A stretch of DNA of 64,000 bases from Lobosporangium transversale (taxonomy: Eukaryota > Mortierellomycota > Mortierellomycetes > Mortierellales > Mortierellaceae): positions 1,723,511-1,787,510 of the forward strand of contig NW_019028980.1 in assembly GCF_002105155.1 (NCBI RefSeq). Direction: 5' to 3'. Each line of letters starts with the position of its first letter. Within the stretch, counting starts at the first letter, position 1. A program made the translations under genes and the position numbers. The notes beneath the pieces are model-generated. The model ran no database searches, was not told where the DNA came from, and worked only from the letters and a program-made list of their open reading frames with translations. Of the stretch, positions 33,688-45,322 are shown piece after piece.

Positions 33688-36011
33688 AACGCGTACATGT
33701 ACCGTTCATTTTGTATTGTAAAACAAGAAGTCTTTGCTAGCTAATCAAACCATACAAAGAGAGATTCTCGAGTATTCATCCGGAAACTTTTATTGAGAGG
33801 GATTTTTTTTTTTTTACTTTTCTATCGTTTTGTGGAGGACTGAATCATGTGGGGTCTTGACTTGAATTTTATCGTCGGACTAGATATGTAATGAAAGAGA
33901 CTTTTTTGTGGAGAAATAATGGGCTCAAATAGGTTGAGGGTGAGGCCAGCACAGTCCAACATGAACGGAAGTTAGCTTGTTGCGTCCTATAAAGTTCAAT
34001 CGTAGTCTAGGAAAGGGAGTGCAAGGGGGAGGGAAGTACGTGTGGTATGTATTCTGAGTGTAGTATTCAAATGGCTCCAAATGTACTATGTAATAAAATA
34101 CCGAATGTCCAAACTAGGATGTTTTTTTTTTTTGCGGAGCATGTGAATGTGTCTTTCTCTCCTCTCCCCACCGAATCGTTTCCATGTACTTTTATTGGCC
34201 TCTGTGATTCTCACCTATGCATAGATACTTTATAATATATACAATTCAAACAGAACTGAGGATCGCTGCTTGGCCTGCTCTCTAACAGACAAAAAAAAAA
34301 AAAAAAGAAAAAAAACCATCAACGACAACAACAACAAAGTACTCCCGGGGCGCTCATTTGACCTATACTTTTCATGCTTTCAGGACCCATCAATAACACC
34401 CTGCAGGAAAACTCTGGCACTAACTCAAGGATCCCTTACAATAGAACAAACAAAAGAGTTTATCGGTTGTTTATCGGCTGCCCATCAATCGATCTCTCCT
34501 TTCATCCTTTCCGCCTCAACTATGGTTATATGTTTGTATGTTGGTGAATAAAAGCAAGAATGCCTTATACACGTCAATACAGACATATATATATCTATAT
34601 AATGATTATCATCTGTTTGTTTAGAAAGAATTCCAGAGGAAACAGAGCAAGGGAACATGTGCAGTCCTTTCAGCTGTTGTGGTTTCGCCCCTCTCCTCTG
34701 TCTCTCCTCAATCCAATTCTCGTATTCTTTTGCTAATATTTCTATTGTCATATGTCTCTTGTTGGATCTTAGTATCCATTCAACCGAATCACATTCCCAA
34801 GTCTGGTTACTGCAACCTATCCTATGGCACATTTTTCATCACCATGAGGCTCATTGGCCATTGACATTTTTTTTTTTTTTTTTTTTTTTTTTTTCCGTTA
34901 TTGTTCAGTAGCTCAGTAGCACATGTGCATGTGTACACTAGACCATCTGTGGGGAAGAAGAAAATGACACGACCCACGCAAACGTTCATGCGAAGAAAGA
35001 CAGAAAAAAAAAAAAAAAAAAAAAAAAGCAAGAGAAGGAACCATTTGGCCTTTTTCCTTTTTTTTTTTTGTTTGCTTTTCGTACGCCGAAAACGAAGGCA
35101 TCAAAAAAAAAAAACACAATTTCACACGCAAGTATTCGAGCTGACAGAAGGGGACCCAACGGGAAACAATAAATGCACGATGTGTGATATCACATAGACT
35201 GCTGGGTTCTTTTTTTTTTTTTTTTTTTTACAAACAACCGATGAAAGAGTCAGAGAGGCTGTGGGAAGAAAAAAAAAAAAAAAAAAAAAAAAAGAAAAGG
35301 TAAAGGTAAAGGTATGGATGGATGCGGGCATCTGGTTGTAATCAATATCGCCCTTTTGTCCATGCCAACTTTAATACGTAGATGGTGATATTTATTTTTA
35401 TTACTATTGTTGCCGTTGTTGGTGATAATGGTGGATACATCTTGCTTGGCTGTTTTATTGTTGTCGGTTACTGAGGTCTTCGGTTTCCGGCCCGTCTTGT
35501 TTGGTTCGTTGTTCTTTATCTCCAAACCCCACAAATTTACCTTCCACTCTCACATCCTCCACCCTCTCTTTCTCTCTTTCTCTTTTGTCAAACAAAAAAA
35601 AGCTCACTCGACAATTAATCTATCCTTTTCTCTTTTCTCTTTCTCTTTCTTTCTATTTCCTAGCCTTCCCTTCCACCCCTTCTTTCACTCCTATTAATCT
35701 TAACCCCCCAACATTAGACAAACAAACACATTCTCTCCATTCATCCTCATCCATTCTTCTTCTCCTTCACAGAGTCGAACCATCACTCTAGTTCTTCCTC
35801 ACTCTGACCTCTTCTCGTCACTCAATCACTTTTAACTTCAACAGATCAGCTCCCAAACAAGAATTAATATTTCTCGAGATACCTAACAACACAAATTTTA
35901 ACTCTTCGATCTTTACCATCAATTATCTTTTTTTCCTGACAGTTACTTTCGCTACTTTTTTTTTTTTCTTCAACCACACCCGCTTTCAATTCTCTTAAAC
36001 TGACAACCAAT
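32847..36011. other. Long spacer between INTS13 and OPI1
   Basis: It contains a (TA)n run at about 33643-33685, many T and A runs (for example T22 then A29 at 33177-33248), and a pyrimidine-rich leader at about 35530-35700 before OPI1. Frames here consist of homopolymers and simple sequence. The TATAA-like AT-rich sequences are too many to pick a promoter. No RNA gene is recognised. Confidence 0.5.
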
Positions 36012-38455
36012 ATGCCACCAGCTCCTGCAAGGGATCAAGTTAAGGCGCAGCCGATGTCTATATCACAACTCTGCCAGCAATCCGAACCGGATGACGACTT
36101 GAACCATGATGTCAAGCAGGACCTTGAAGAGGATCCCCTTGACCTCAATTCTAGTGATCATCCTCACAATGTCCATTACAACGGCTATAGCAACGGTAAT
36201 GGTCATACCAATGGTCATATTAATGGCCATAGTCGCTATTCCTCTGATGAGTTTGAAGAGGTCGATGACATAACACGATCCAAGTTGGCATATGATGACT
36301 GTGAGCGTGATGCTGATGAGCGGCTCGCAGCAGAGGTTCTTGAAGATATGGCCAATTCTGCTCGAACATCAACTTCAGCATCCGTTGGCCCAGATTCTTC
36401 TACAGCCCCTGCTACGCCATTCATCTCTAGGATGTCGAGTTTGCCTTTGGTAAACTCTGCACTTAAGGCTTACGAGTCAGGAAAGCAGAACAGCAAGGTC
36501 ATGAAGGTAAGAAGACCCAAAACATCGTCTTTATTCCATCTTATCTTCCAAACCTTCACATCCTATTTCATATTTCATATTTCCATTTTCATTTTTCATT
36601 TTTCATTTTCATTTTTCATAATTCTCTTGGCAAAGAATGACAGAAAGGGAAGAGCCGATGGAATGAAAGTTTGTGTGTGCATATGATGAATTGGCTGTAT
36701 CGCCACAACAACGGATTGCCATTCGTTTTTTGGGGGGTGTGCCCAGAGCATGACATGCTCAGTTCACATTCACATATTACCCAAATGCTCATATACACAT
36801 GCGCAACTTATCCCTAAACACATGCTCAATTTTTGCCCTGAACCTGTTGCCCATGGCCTGGCGTGTTTGTGTGCTTTGGCCCTCCTCCTCATTCTATTCT
36901 AATTTCACAACTTTGCCATGCCATCTATTGTCTTCATTTGCTCTCGGATTGTACATCAATCTATACATCGCACAATATCATCATTTTGTCATACTATCAC
37001 GCTACGCCCAACTTGCCCTAGGCGTGATGAACCCATGTTGATCCAAGCAGAGCCAAGCAAGTGTTTGGGAAGGGATCTCTAGCCTACTTACCATGCATCT
37101 TCCATCTCACACTTCTCCACGTTGCTGTCACATTTCGTTATACCCTACCTGTTCTCTCATGCTCTCATATTTCTGTGGTATTATTCCGTGGGGTTGAAGC
37201 TGGACCTTTTTTTTTTTTTTTTTTTTTTGTTTTGATTTGAGAGCAATTCGCTGTAGCTGAATGACAGACATCTGAGATTGGAGATGGGGGAGCCAAATAT
37301 CGTTATCTCTCAGTTGTATTGTGAATTTGTACCCTCCACTCTCCTGTCCATGTGTTGCTCTTCATTTAATTATTTGTTTGGAAATTGTTGCATGTCTGTG
37401 TTTATGTAGTGGAACAGGGCATGGACATGTGTTTGATGTGTGTCGCCTTTCCCCAAATAGCCCCAATGACAACCTCTAATAGCTAATCATCCTTAATTAT
37501 GCTCTCATACTAATTTAATGTTTGAATGTTTGCCTACTTGATCGTTTTCATCAACATAGTATGGTGCAGAGATGGTTGAATCCGGTGTAAAGACGCTTTC
37601 TAAACCTGTATTTGATAAACTGGAACCCAAGCTTGGTCAACTTGACGATTTCGCTTGCCGTCAATTGGATAGGGTATGATACTAGCCAATGCTTATATTC
37701 TCCTCTCGTCATTTTATTTTTATTTTTATTTTTTTTTATTTTTTTTTTTAATCCTAACTGAATTTGGGTTGATGATGTCAAGAGCTTCTATCCCCCCACT
37801 CCCATTTCCAACTATTATTCCATTCAGATCAGCGGATCCATGATGAATACATGGTATCATTTGATCCTTGTAGCTTGTATTAGACATACTTCACTGTGTC
37901 CCTACCCCTTTCATCTATTCTGCCCTTTCATCCCTTTGTTGTGCAGTGTGTACTACACAAGTGTGGCTTCATGATTCGAACTCAATCTAATGCCAAGTTA
38001 CCTTTGGATATTTAATTGTGTAAAATTCAGGTCTATCCAAACAAGCCAGAAGTGCAAGTGCTTCCTTCGCCAACAAACTCCGCTCGATCATCGATATCAT
38101 CTGGCGATAATTCTCGCCTTGAGAATGGACATAATGGTCCATCTAATGGACCCGAGCCTTATCTCGCATATCGATCACGAGGCGACAGCATTGATAGCAG
38201 CACCTCGTCCACCAGCTCAAGACCCAGCTTCGATGTTTTGCGCTCTCGAAGTACTAGACACGAAGAAGGTATGAATTGAGTTTGGCTTGTTCTTTGTACT
38301 GTTTATCATGACTATCTTGATGCAGGTTTTAAAAGTCTAACTCCATTGGACTTTGGTTCTTGTTTATCTTAGTCACTCTGAGACAACGATCAGATTCACA
38401 ATCTAGCCAGAGAAGCTTCCAATACTCTGGAGCAGCAACCAATGGGTACTATCCC

Positions 38456-38490
<35 letters not shown>

Positions 38491-39775
38491 ACAAGTCGCC
38501 ACTATGTCTGCCCCGTCACAACAATTTTCAGGCTGGAGAGGTGTTGTGGCCACTGTTGGTTCTGCCTCGGCTGCGGGTGTAGCTATATTTAGTGAAGAGA
38601 GCATGAAGAGCTTAAAATACTGCTTGCAGTGGTTACAGGTATTTTTCTTTTCTGTTTCTTCAAAGTATCCAAGCATCCAAGCATGATACAGAGTTGATAG
38701 CCATGAAACTTCGACGCTAACTTGAGCTCCGTACGATCTTTTTTGTTTACTTTTAAAGTATGCGGTTCATCATATTGATCATCAGATCGGTCTTCTGAGA
38801 GCGTTCTTGGTGTCCCTTGCCAGTCCATCTCAAAGCACAGCTATGGTTCCATCCAATGCTGCGTCGACATTAGCTTCGATCAAGAAGGAGGTAGTTGATA
38901 CACTCCGCAAGGTCATCAATGTTGTTTCGCGTTACGCTGGCGCCTGTTTACCAGACCAAGCCAAGATCAGCGTCCGTCAATTCATTCTCTCTATGCCCGG
39001 TCGCTGGGCCTCGATCAACAATGAGTCAGTCCCATCCACACCTGTTGGATCTCCTTCATTACGACCTCAGTCTGACCGCAGTCCTGAACAAGTTGCGGCT
39101 TTGAATGAGACATCTGAGCGCGCCACCAAAGTCTTGGTTCTTGCTCATGAGTCGTCTGACATGCTCAAGTCTGTGGCGTCCATCTTCAAAGATTCTGTAG
39201 ATAAGGCCGAGAATTGGATGGACAAGCTTCGTTATGTTGGAATGAACCCTCAGCACAACAGTGATGGTCTTCCAAGCTGGGCTCCCACAGGATTCCCTGG
39301 TCAAACTAATAATGGGGCGATGCCAGGATGCTTCCCTGGTCCTGAAAATGGAAGTGGATCCAGTGCTGGGCTTGCACAGTATTCTCTGCGCCAGACACAA
39401 CATCCAAACACTAATGGTAACGGCCATGCTCACTCTTCGGGATTGGGATCGCCCACGCGAAGCCTAAAGACTTCACCGCGGATGAATAGTCGCGAGAATC
39501 TTAATCATCGTCACGCTTACCGTCAGAAAAGCACCATGTCAGGAGATGAAGATTCTGGAAGCGAAGACGATAATGTCCCAGTAGCCATGGATGATAGCGA
39601 TGATGAAGCGACTCGCAGCCATGCGCCTTTGAAGCGTAGCATGGGGTCTGCGATCTATACCCAAGAAAGCGCCGTTCGCCGCCGCAAGAAGAGAGGCGAG
39701 AGTGCTGAAGAGGTCGCTGGACTAGGACAGAGCAATGGAATGGAAACTCAAGAAATTAAGCAGGAGTCCAACTAA
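36012..39775 (+). CDS. OPI1: Opi1-type transcriptional repressor of phospholipid synthesis, five exons
   Basis: Exons: 36012-36506, 37560-37673, 38031-38268, 38373-38638 and 38759-39775, giving 709 residues. Family features in order: ISRMSSLPLVNSALKAYESG, YGAEMVESGVKTLSKPVFDKLEP, LGQLDDFACRQLD, WRGVVATVGSASAAGVAIFS and, at about residues 365-540, the conserved helical block VHHIDHQIGLLRAFL to DKAENWMDKLRYVGM. In yeast, Opi1 is held at the ER by phosphatidic acid and represses inositol-responsive genes when released. Here the block next to MVESGVKTLSKPV is recognisable, but the yeast PA-binding basic stretch was not located with confidence. A Gln run of 13 is encoded by mixed CAG/CAA at about residues 310-323. 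The first intron is over 1 kb, long for this window. Confidence 0.88.
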
Positions 39776-40203
39776 GCGCCCTCTATTTATCTTGACCCTC
39801 TTCCAGCAAACGACTCTAGGGTCTTGCTTGGCAACAAAAATATCCCATCACCATCATTAATGTCACTTTTTACTCATCCAAAAAATTAATCAAACTTTCG
39901 AATGGTGGATGGAATGAATGTGACGGATGAAACTATCAAGGTCATATTGTGCATCTTTCCTCCTTTCCCTTTCTCTGCTCTTTTTGCCCCTTTCTGCCCT
40001 TTCTGCCTTATCCTTGGAGCTGGCTCATTACTTTATATTTTCTTTAGTTTTGATATTATGACTCTTGTATTCTAGTCCAAATTTTTGATGTACTCTATTG
40101 TTCATAGCCCTATTTCTTTATTTATCGAGCAAACTATGTTTTTTGAAGAATCCAAATAAATAAATAAAAAAAGATGTTTTGATTGATGGTAAATCCGTTG
40201 TGA
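39776..40203. other. Convergent 3' region
   Basis: This holds the 3' untranslated regions of OPI1 (plus) and the orphan gene at 40204 (minus). AATAAA-like signals occur near 40150-40170 (AAATAAATAAATAAA). No gene is seen. Confidence 0.5.
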
Positions 40204-42234
40204 TTAATCAGTGGTGGCAGTGCGCTGAAGAATTTCATCCAGTTCATCACCCCAGGTCTCTATGCATCGTTTTGCGTTTAAATTCAGGGCTACGATTTTG
40301 GCTGTATTCGAGTCAGTCTTGTTCATGGACAACATTGGCAAAGCGTTGGGCCCAGTCTTGGACGCCAACAGTGTAGGTGGGGCGCCGCAGAGCATCTCGG
40401 AGGCCATCATGACGGTGGCGATGGCCTTATCCAGGTTCCAAGACCAGTGCCGTTGGTCCGCAAGGGGTACATTTTCGTCCTGGATGACAATCTGATTCAT
40501 ATCGTTCAAAGTCTGGGTCGCAAGGGTGTGAGAAAGGATCAATATTTTGGTGTGATGAACCCAATGAGCGATCCAGCGAGACCATTCTTGACGCATGAGT
40601 AGTTTGTCAGCAGAGAGAAAGACTTTGCGAGGTGTTGTTGTTGATGCATTAGGTGTGTGTATAATATCACGCTTACGATGGGTGGACTTGCCTTTGCTTT
40701 TTCTTTTTCTATTGTCTTTGGGTTGTTTACTCTTCTTATCAGAGTATGTTGTGCCAGCTCCAGATTGGGGGAAAGAAGCGATGTCATCCTCATGGTCCTC
40801 ATCATCATCGTCATCATCCTCATAGGTCAGACTTGCGATATGGAAGCCCTGGGTATCACCCTCGTCTTCCTCGTCGTAATTGTCTCCAGCAAGGAAGGCG
40901 CCTACGGAATCGGCACTGACTTGTCTCGCCTCGTTTTGGCCGCCGTCTAATCCTGATCCTGATCCTGATCCTGATTCTAATTCTGCTTCTGATTCCGAAG
41001 TAGAAGAGGAGGTTGTGGCAGCTTTGAGAGGTGTGGTACCAGGTGTTTTACCTCTCGAGCCTTTGCGTCTGTTCCGACCCATTACCCAATCATTCAGATC
41101 CTTCACTATACGGTTTTCCAGGTCTTGAACCAGTTCTTCCTGTGCAACTATAAGCTTATCCTTTGTCTGAGGAGCTGTGGAGGCCATCATGTAGATAAGT
41201 AAATCTCGATTTCGAAGATGATTCATGACATGGTGAATCTGAACAGCAAGTTTAGAAAGGATAGCATCTCGAAGACTAGGGAGGCAGGTTTCAGAGGAAC
41301 AGAGTAAGATAGGGCCATTACCACCAGTGCTTCCCAAGTTGTTATTGTCGCTGTTGGAATTGAGGGTATTCTTTTCCTTATTATTCTTGTTAGGATTATT
41401 GTTTCCATCATTAGCGTCGTTGTCATCATCTATAGTGTCATCATCCATATCCAAAGGGAAATGATCGTCTTTATCTGGATCATTGTCTTCGTAGCCGTCG
41501 TCATTGATTTTTTGCTTTTTGTTATCGTTACCATTGCCTCCTTCATCGACGCTGGAAGATTTTATGGTTTGCTTTTTGCGGTGGCGAACAAGAGACATGA
41601 CTTCAAGAGCGGCAGCATTATTATTGCCATTGTTATCCCCGACGATGCTAGTGTCGGCTTCGTCCACAAGAGGCCTCTTGAGTGGATGAGGGGGTTCCAA
41701 GCTTATGCCAAGGGACTTGATGGTATTCATGAGAGGTTCGAGAATCCTAGAAGTCTGGTCCATTACTTTTTCTGTAATATCCTTGATATCATCTAAAATC
41801 TCATCTGTCAGGTCAGTTTCAATTTTGAATAGCCCATCCCTTTCATCTCTATCCTCATCACTGTCGCTGCCACTGCCATCATATCCATCACTATATATGC
41901 CGCCATCGCTCTCGTTGTGGTTGTGGTTATTGTTGCAAGCCCTTTTCGCATCGGGTTTATTATCTTGTTCAAATTCTTCTCCATCTTCTGTCATAGCCAC
42001 TAAAATTTCGATTTCACCCAATGATAAGGGTCCGCTGTTCTCGTCCTTGCCTTTAATAACGGTCTTGGCATCATTTCCGCCTTGTTTCAAGATCGGGTCT
42101 GGGGCAGTTACTGCTCCTTCCTTGGAAAAGAATCCTTCATCCTCGACATTAATGACTCTTTCGAAAGGGAGCCTTGGCCAAGAAGGGAATGAAAGGATGT
42201 TGCTAATCCATATGGTATCCCCAACTATAGTAGT

Positions 42235-42266
<32 letters not shown>

Positions 42267-42594
42267 GCCGTCGCTGCTGCTGTTGTTGATAATCAAGTGC
42301 TTGAATACGTGGAGGGAGCTGAAATATATCTGGTCCAAAGAGAAGATAGACACTTGTAGAAACGAGAACACCAATAGACACGGAAAGACTGAGAAACGCC
42401 CAGGATTTACGACTTGAAGGAAAAGTAGCATTAGTAGATCCTGAGGATGAGGATGAGGATGATGATGATGTTGCAAAAACTGTTTGTGAAGGTGATTTGG
42501 GTTCTTGGAGAGTACCGGCCTCCAGGTCGAAGCCTGGAACCAGGTAATAAGGCGAGGATGTGGGATGCATTGTTTGTCGGACGTGTTTAAACAT
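40204..42594 (-). CDS. Single-pass membrane protein with acidic low-complexity regions, unknown function
   Basis: This is one exon of 796 residues, starting MFKHVRQTMHPTSSPYYL. A hydrophobic segment at about residues 63-86 (LSLSVSIGVLVSTSVYLLFG) follows a Ser-rich basic N-terminal tail and has no cleavable signal look, so a type II anchor is likely. After it come a poly-Gln run (residues 102-120), Asp/Glu/Asn/Ser-rich stretches, and a Lys/Arg patch near residue 660. Two regions seem ordered: about residues 440-500 (HHVMNHLRNRDLLIYMMAS) and the C-terminal 130 residues (QEWSRWIAHWVHHTKILILS). I recognise neither. Frames on the other strand are shadows of the low-complexity codons. It converges on OPI1. 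Confidence 0.85.
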
Positions 42595-43012
42595 AAAAAT
42601 AGATAAATCGATAAATAAAAAGAAAAGGCTTTATAAATAATGTTAAAAAAGACCTTGGGCTTGTCCAAAACGCGCCTATTTTAGTCGAGTGTGTATCGGA
42701 ATAGATCGACGAGAACAGGGTCTTATTATCCTAGGCTTTTTTTTTTTTTTTTTTTTTTTTTTTCTCTTCTTTAATCAACACGTCAAGAATCTAGGGTGAA
42801 CCGAGCGTAATTATAACTGGACCGTTATTCCTTATCCATCTTCATTTATTAACAATTCTTAAACTGGGTATTTATTTTTATCGTTGGATGGGAAGAGACA
42901 ATTCTTAGTGAAGTAACAGCTTCTTTTTCACTATTTTCTTTTATTCTAAATAGTCTACACTTAGAGGAAGAAAAAAAGGACACAGAAAAAATAATAATAG
43001 TAGTAATAATAA
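42595..43012. other. Spacer upstream of the 42594 gene
   Basis: The upstream region of the orphan membrane protein (with a T run of about 29 at 42738-42764) meets the 3' end of the ceramidase gene. No gene is seen. Confidence 0.5.
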
Positions 43013-43260
43013 CTAATTCTTCTTCTTGGATGAGGATGTTGTGGCGGCAGACGCACCCGCACCCGCACCATCAATTTTACCAACTATGGTTACGGTCGGT
43101 AACCACCCACCGGCTTTCATTTCAATTTTTGGCTTCCAACCTTGAACAATCAACCCATCCAACATGATGACAGTAGAGAGGAGATACAGGCCTATACTGA
43201 CAAATGTATGCCACCATGCATGAAGGTATAGATCCTTAACAATCCATTCTTTGGTCGATA

Positions 43261-43300
<40 letters not shown>

Positions 43301-44186
43301 CGTTGTTGACGTTGATGTTGGAAATGACCATGGCCATGGCCACCATGCCAACAAGGATGTTTCGCAGAAATTCAAATCTGTCATCCAAACAGCCACAGCC
43401 ACGGCATAGAATGCGATTCCAATCTCGAAGGTTCGTTTCACATCTGGATATTCTTGTTTACGGACACTGTAAACTTTGTAGATCAAAAACAAGGCAGCAA
43501 ACTCCAGGGATCCGAATGTGGTATGGAATACAAAAAACTGGGTCTTTCCTGATGTGAAGGCCACTAAAAAAGTCACCAGGATCCCATGAGCGGTCAAAAG
43601 GAGAGGAAACCATTTGGGTTGTGGACCTAATCTGGATTCGATGAGACAGTAAAATAGAGCCAGGACAGAATAGAGCATTGGAAGTTCATCCAACATCTGC
43701 ATCTTGTGGAGGAGAGTGGCGTGGAAGAGGAAGGAGCCGATGCCCACTACTGTGATGGTACGGAAGGCTAATTTGAAACGGAAGAGACTTGGGGCTGAGT
43801 TTACGTTTGAGGTGGAGGAGGAGGAGGAGGAGGATGAAGATGAAGATGTTTGGGGGTTGTAGATCATAGATGACTCGAGACGGTTGATGGAGTAATAGGC
43901 AGCTTCGCCGAGCAGGATCATGGCAAAAGACGAAAACGAGTTGAAAAACTCTGCGATGTAGTACGAAATCACGTAGTTGTCTATAGTAATAATAGTAGTA
44001 AAAACCAATCAATTAGACGCGTAAAACAAATGAACGTGTTGACAGGTCTTATGAACGTCTTGAGCACTTTGGACATGTTTGAAAAACATTACTAGTTCAA
44101 ATATTGTTTTTCTTTCCTGTACCTTCGCACCAGTCAATGGAGGATGTGGGTGGTCCCCAGTGACCAATGTGATTGTTCTTTCCCAT
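43013..44186 (-). CDS. Alkaline ceramidase family protein, two exons
   Basis: Exons: 44186-44123 and 43980-43013, giving 343 residues. It begins MGKNNHIGHWGPPTSSIDWC and joins across the intron as WCEDNYVISYYIAEFFNSFS. These are the ceramidase-family start and first helix. Metal-site motifs are present: GIGSFLFHATL, MLDELPMLYS and LYLHAWWHTF, which carry the His, Asp and His residues that bind zinc in alkaline ceramidases. About seven membrane helices can be traced. The enzyme hydrolyses ceramide to sphingosine and fatty acid in ER or Golgi membranes. Two Ser runs (residues 57-67 and 245-257), coded by trinucleotide repeats, sit in loops. The gene looks intact. Confidence 0.93.
43261..43301. 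repeat. (ATG)n trinucleotide run encoding poly-Ser in the ceramidase
   Basis: Thirteen consecutive ATG units are seen on the plus strand. On the coding minus strand they read as Ser codons (TCA) in a loop of the ceramidase. Confidence 0.95.
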
Positions 44187-44668
44187 GAGAGTGATGATGA
44201 GAGGATGCTTTGCAAATGAATGTTTTGATTAATTCAGAAATGGTAAAGAGAATCGTATTTTTAAACAGGTTTCTGTGACAGTTCAAGACAATAAGTCCGA
44301 GCGACTTTTTATTTTGGGCGCTGCTTTTCCCTGTCAAATTAAGGCGACAAAGAATGACCTCTGAAAGGGTCTTCCGACTCTCTAGAACCCTATTTTAGCA
44401 GTCTCCACTGTCAACTCTCTGTAGGGTGGATGCCTGTGACTCAACATGCAAATGGGCTCATTTGTGCTCCTCAACTTCTCCAATCCTTGCGTTTTCACTT
44501 TTTCTTTCCTTACTTCCCTCCTACCCACATCAGATAATACACTCTTGAAAACAACAGTATGTAAAAGTACTCACTGAACCTAAAAATCCAATTCATCACA
44601 ATAATGTAGGCTCGACCCAGCCCTCTCTATCTTGAAGTGGCCTTTTATGATCATCTAAGATTAGGAAA
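44187..44668. other. Spacer between ceramidase and the large transposon-like element
   Basis: This is the upstream region of the ceramidase gene. No coding region is recognised. The element's AT-rich outer edge begins near 44669. Confidence 0.5.
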
Positions 44669-44815
44669 GACACAACAAAATAAAAAAAAAGGGAAAAATA
44701 AAAAACAAAAAAATAAAAAAAAAATAAAATAAAAAAAAGAAAAAAAAAAAAAAAAAGAAAATATAAAAAGTATAAGAAAAGAAACATAACAAAAAAAAAA
44801 AAAAAGGACAACAAT

Positions 44816-45052
44816 GCCTATCATCAATGATCAGAATCGAAATCTCATATAATCCCACCTTCTGCCATTTCAGCGTTCATTAAGCATCCCTTGGAAGCCC
44901 CTGGACGAAAAATGAATAAATACCCATGGGCATGGTATGTCAAACCCACATCTTACCTTCACTTACTTCCCTATCCCCTAATTTCCTCAGCAAAAGCTCT
45001 TCACTTCTTCCAAATCCTCACTTGATATCTATCTCAAGTCTCAATCTCAGGT
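44816..45052 (+). repeat. Left terminal inverted repeat (core)
   Basis: It starts GCCTATCATCAATGATCAGA and ends TCTCAATCTCAGG. It matches the reverse complement of 54222-54458 at nearly every base (one clear change, ATCTATCTC to ATTTATCTC). It contains AATGAATAAATACC, a possible promoter element pointing inward. Confidence 0.92.
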
Positions 45053-45322
45053 TAATATTTACATTGATTGAAGGAATATCAGGCGAACTGTTCCACATAT
45101 ATACCTTGTTCAGATAGGGCATAGACAAAGCGTTCATGTTCGGTCATTTGATCCTTCTATGGCCAACCTATTTTATGAGAAGTGAATGGGAAACGTTCAT
45201 CTCTTTACACTCCCGTTCTGTTGCCTATAATTGATCAAATTGCTAACTTGCATGTGGTTAATTTGCCACAATGATCGGTTCCTCCTTTCTCGCTGTACTT
45301 TCCATATAGAAATCCTTTTAAA

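Noticed and set aside
36507-37559. Additional gene inside the first OPI1 intron
   Set aside because: Frames at 36616-37041 are short, lack splice support and have no recognisable content. The flanking exons join cleanly across the whole interval.
40595-42289. Several plus-strand frames opposite the orphan membrane protein
   Set aside because: They mirror Ser/Asp/Glu/Gln low-complexity codons of the minus-strand gene and have no features of their own.
43261-43557. 98-residue frame starting with 13 Met
   Set aside because: It is the antisense of the Ser-coding trinucleotide run in the ceramidase gene.
44596-44858. Phe/Tyr-rich membrane protein frames on the minus strand
   Set aside because: They are translations of the A-rich outer part of the left inverted repeat.
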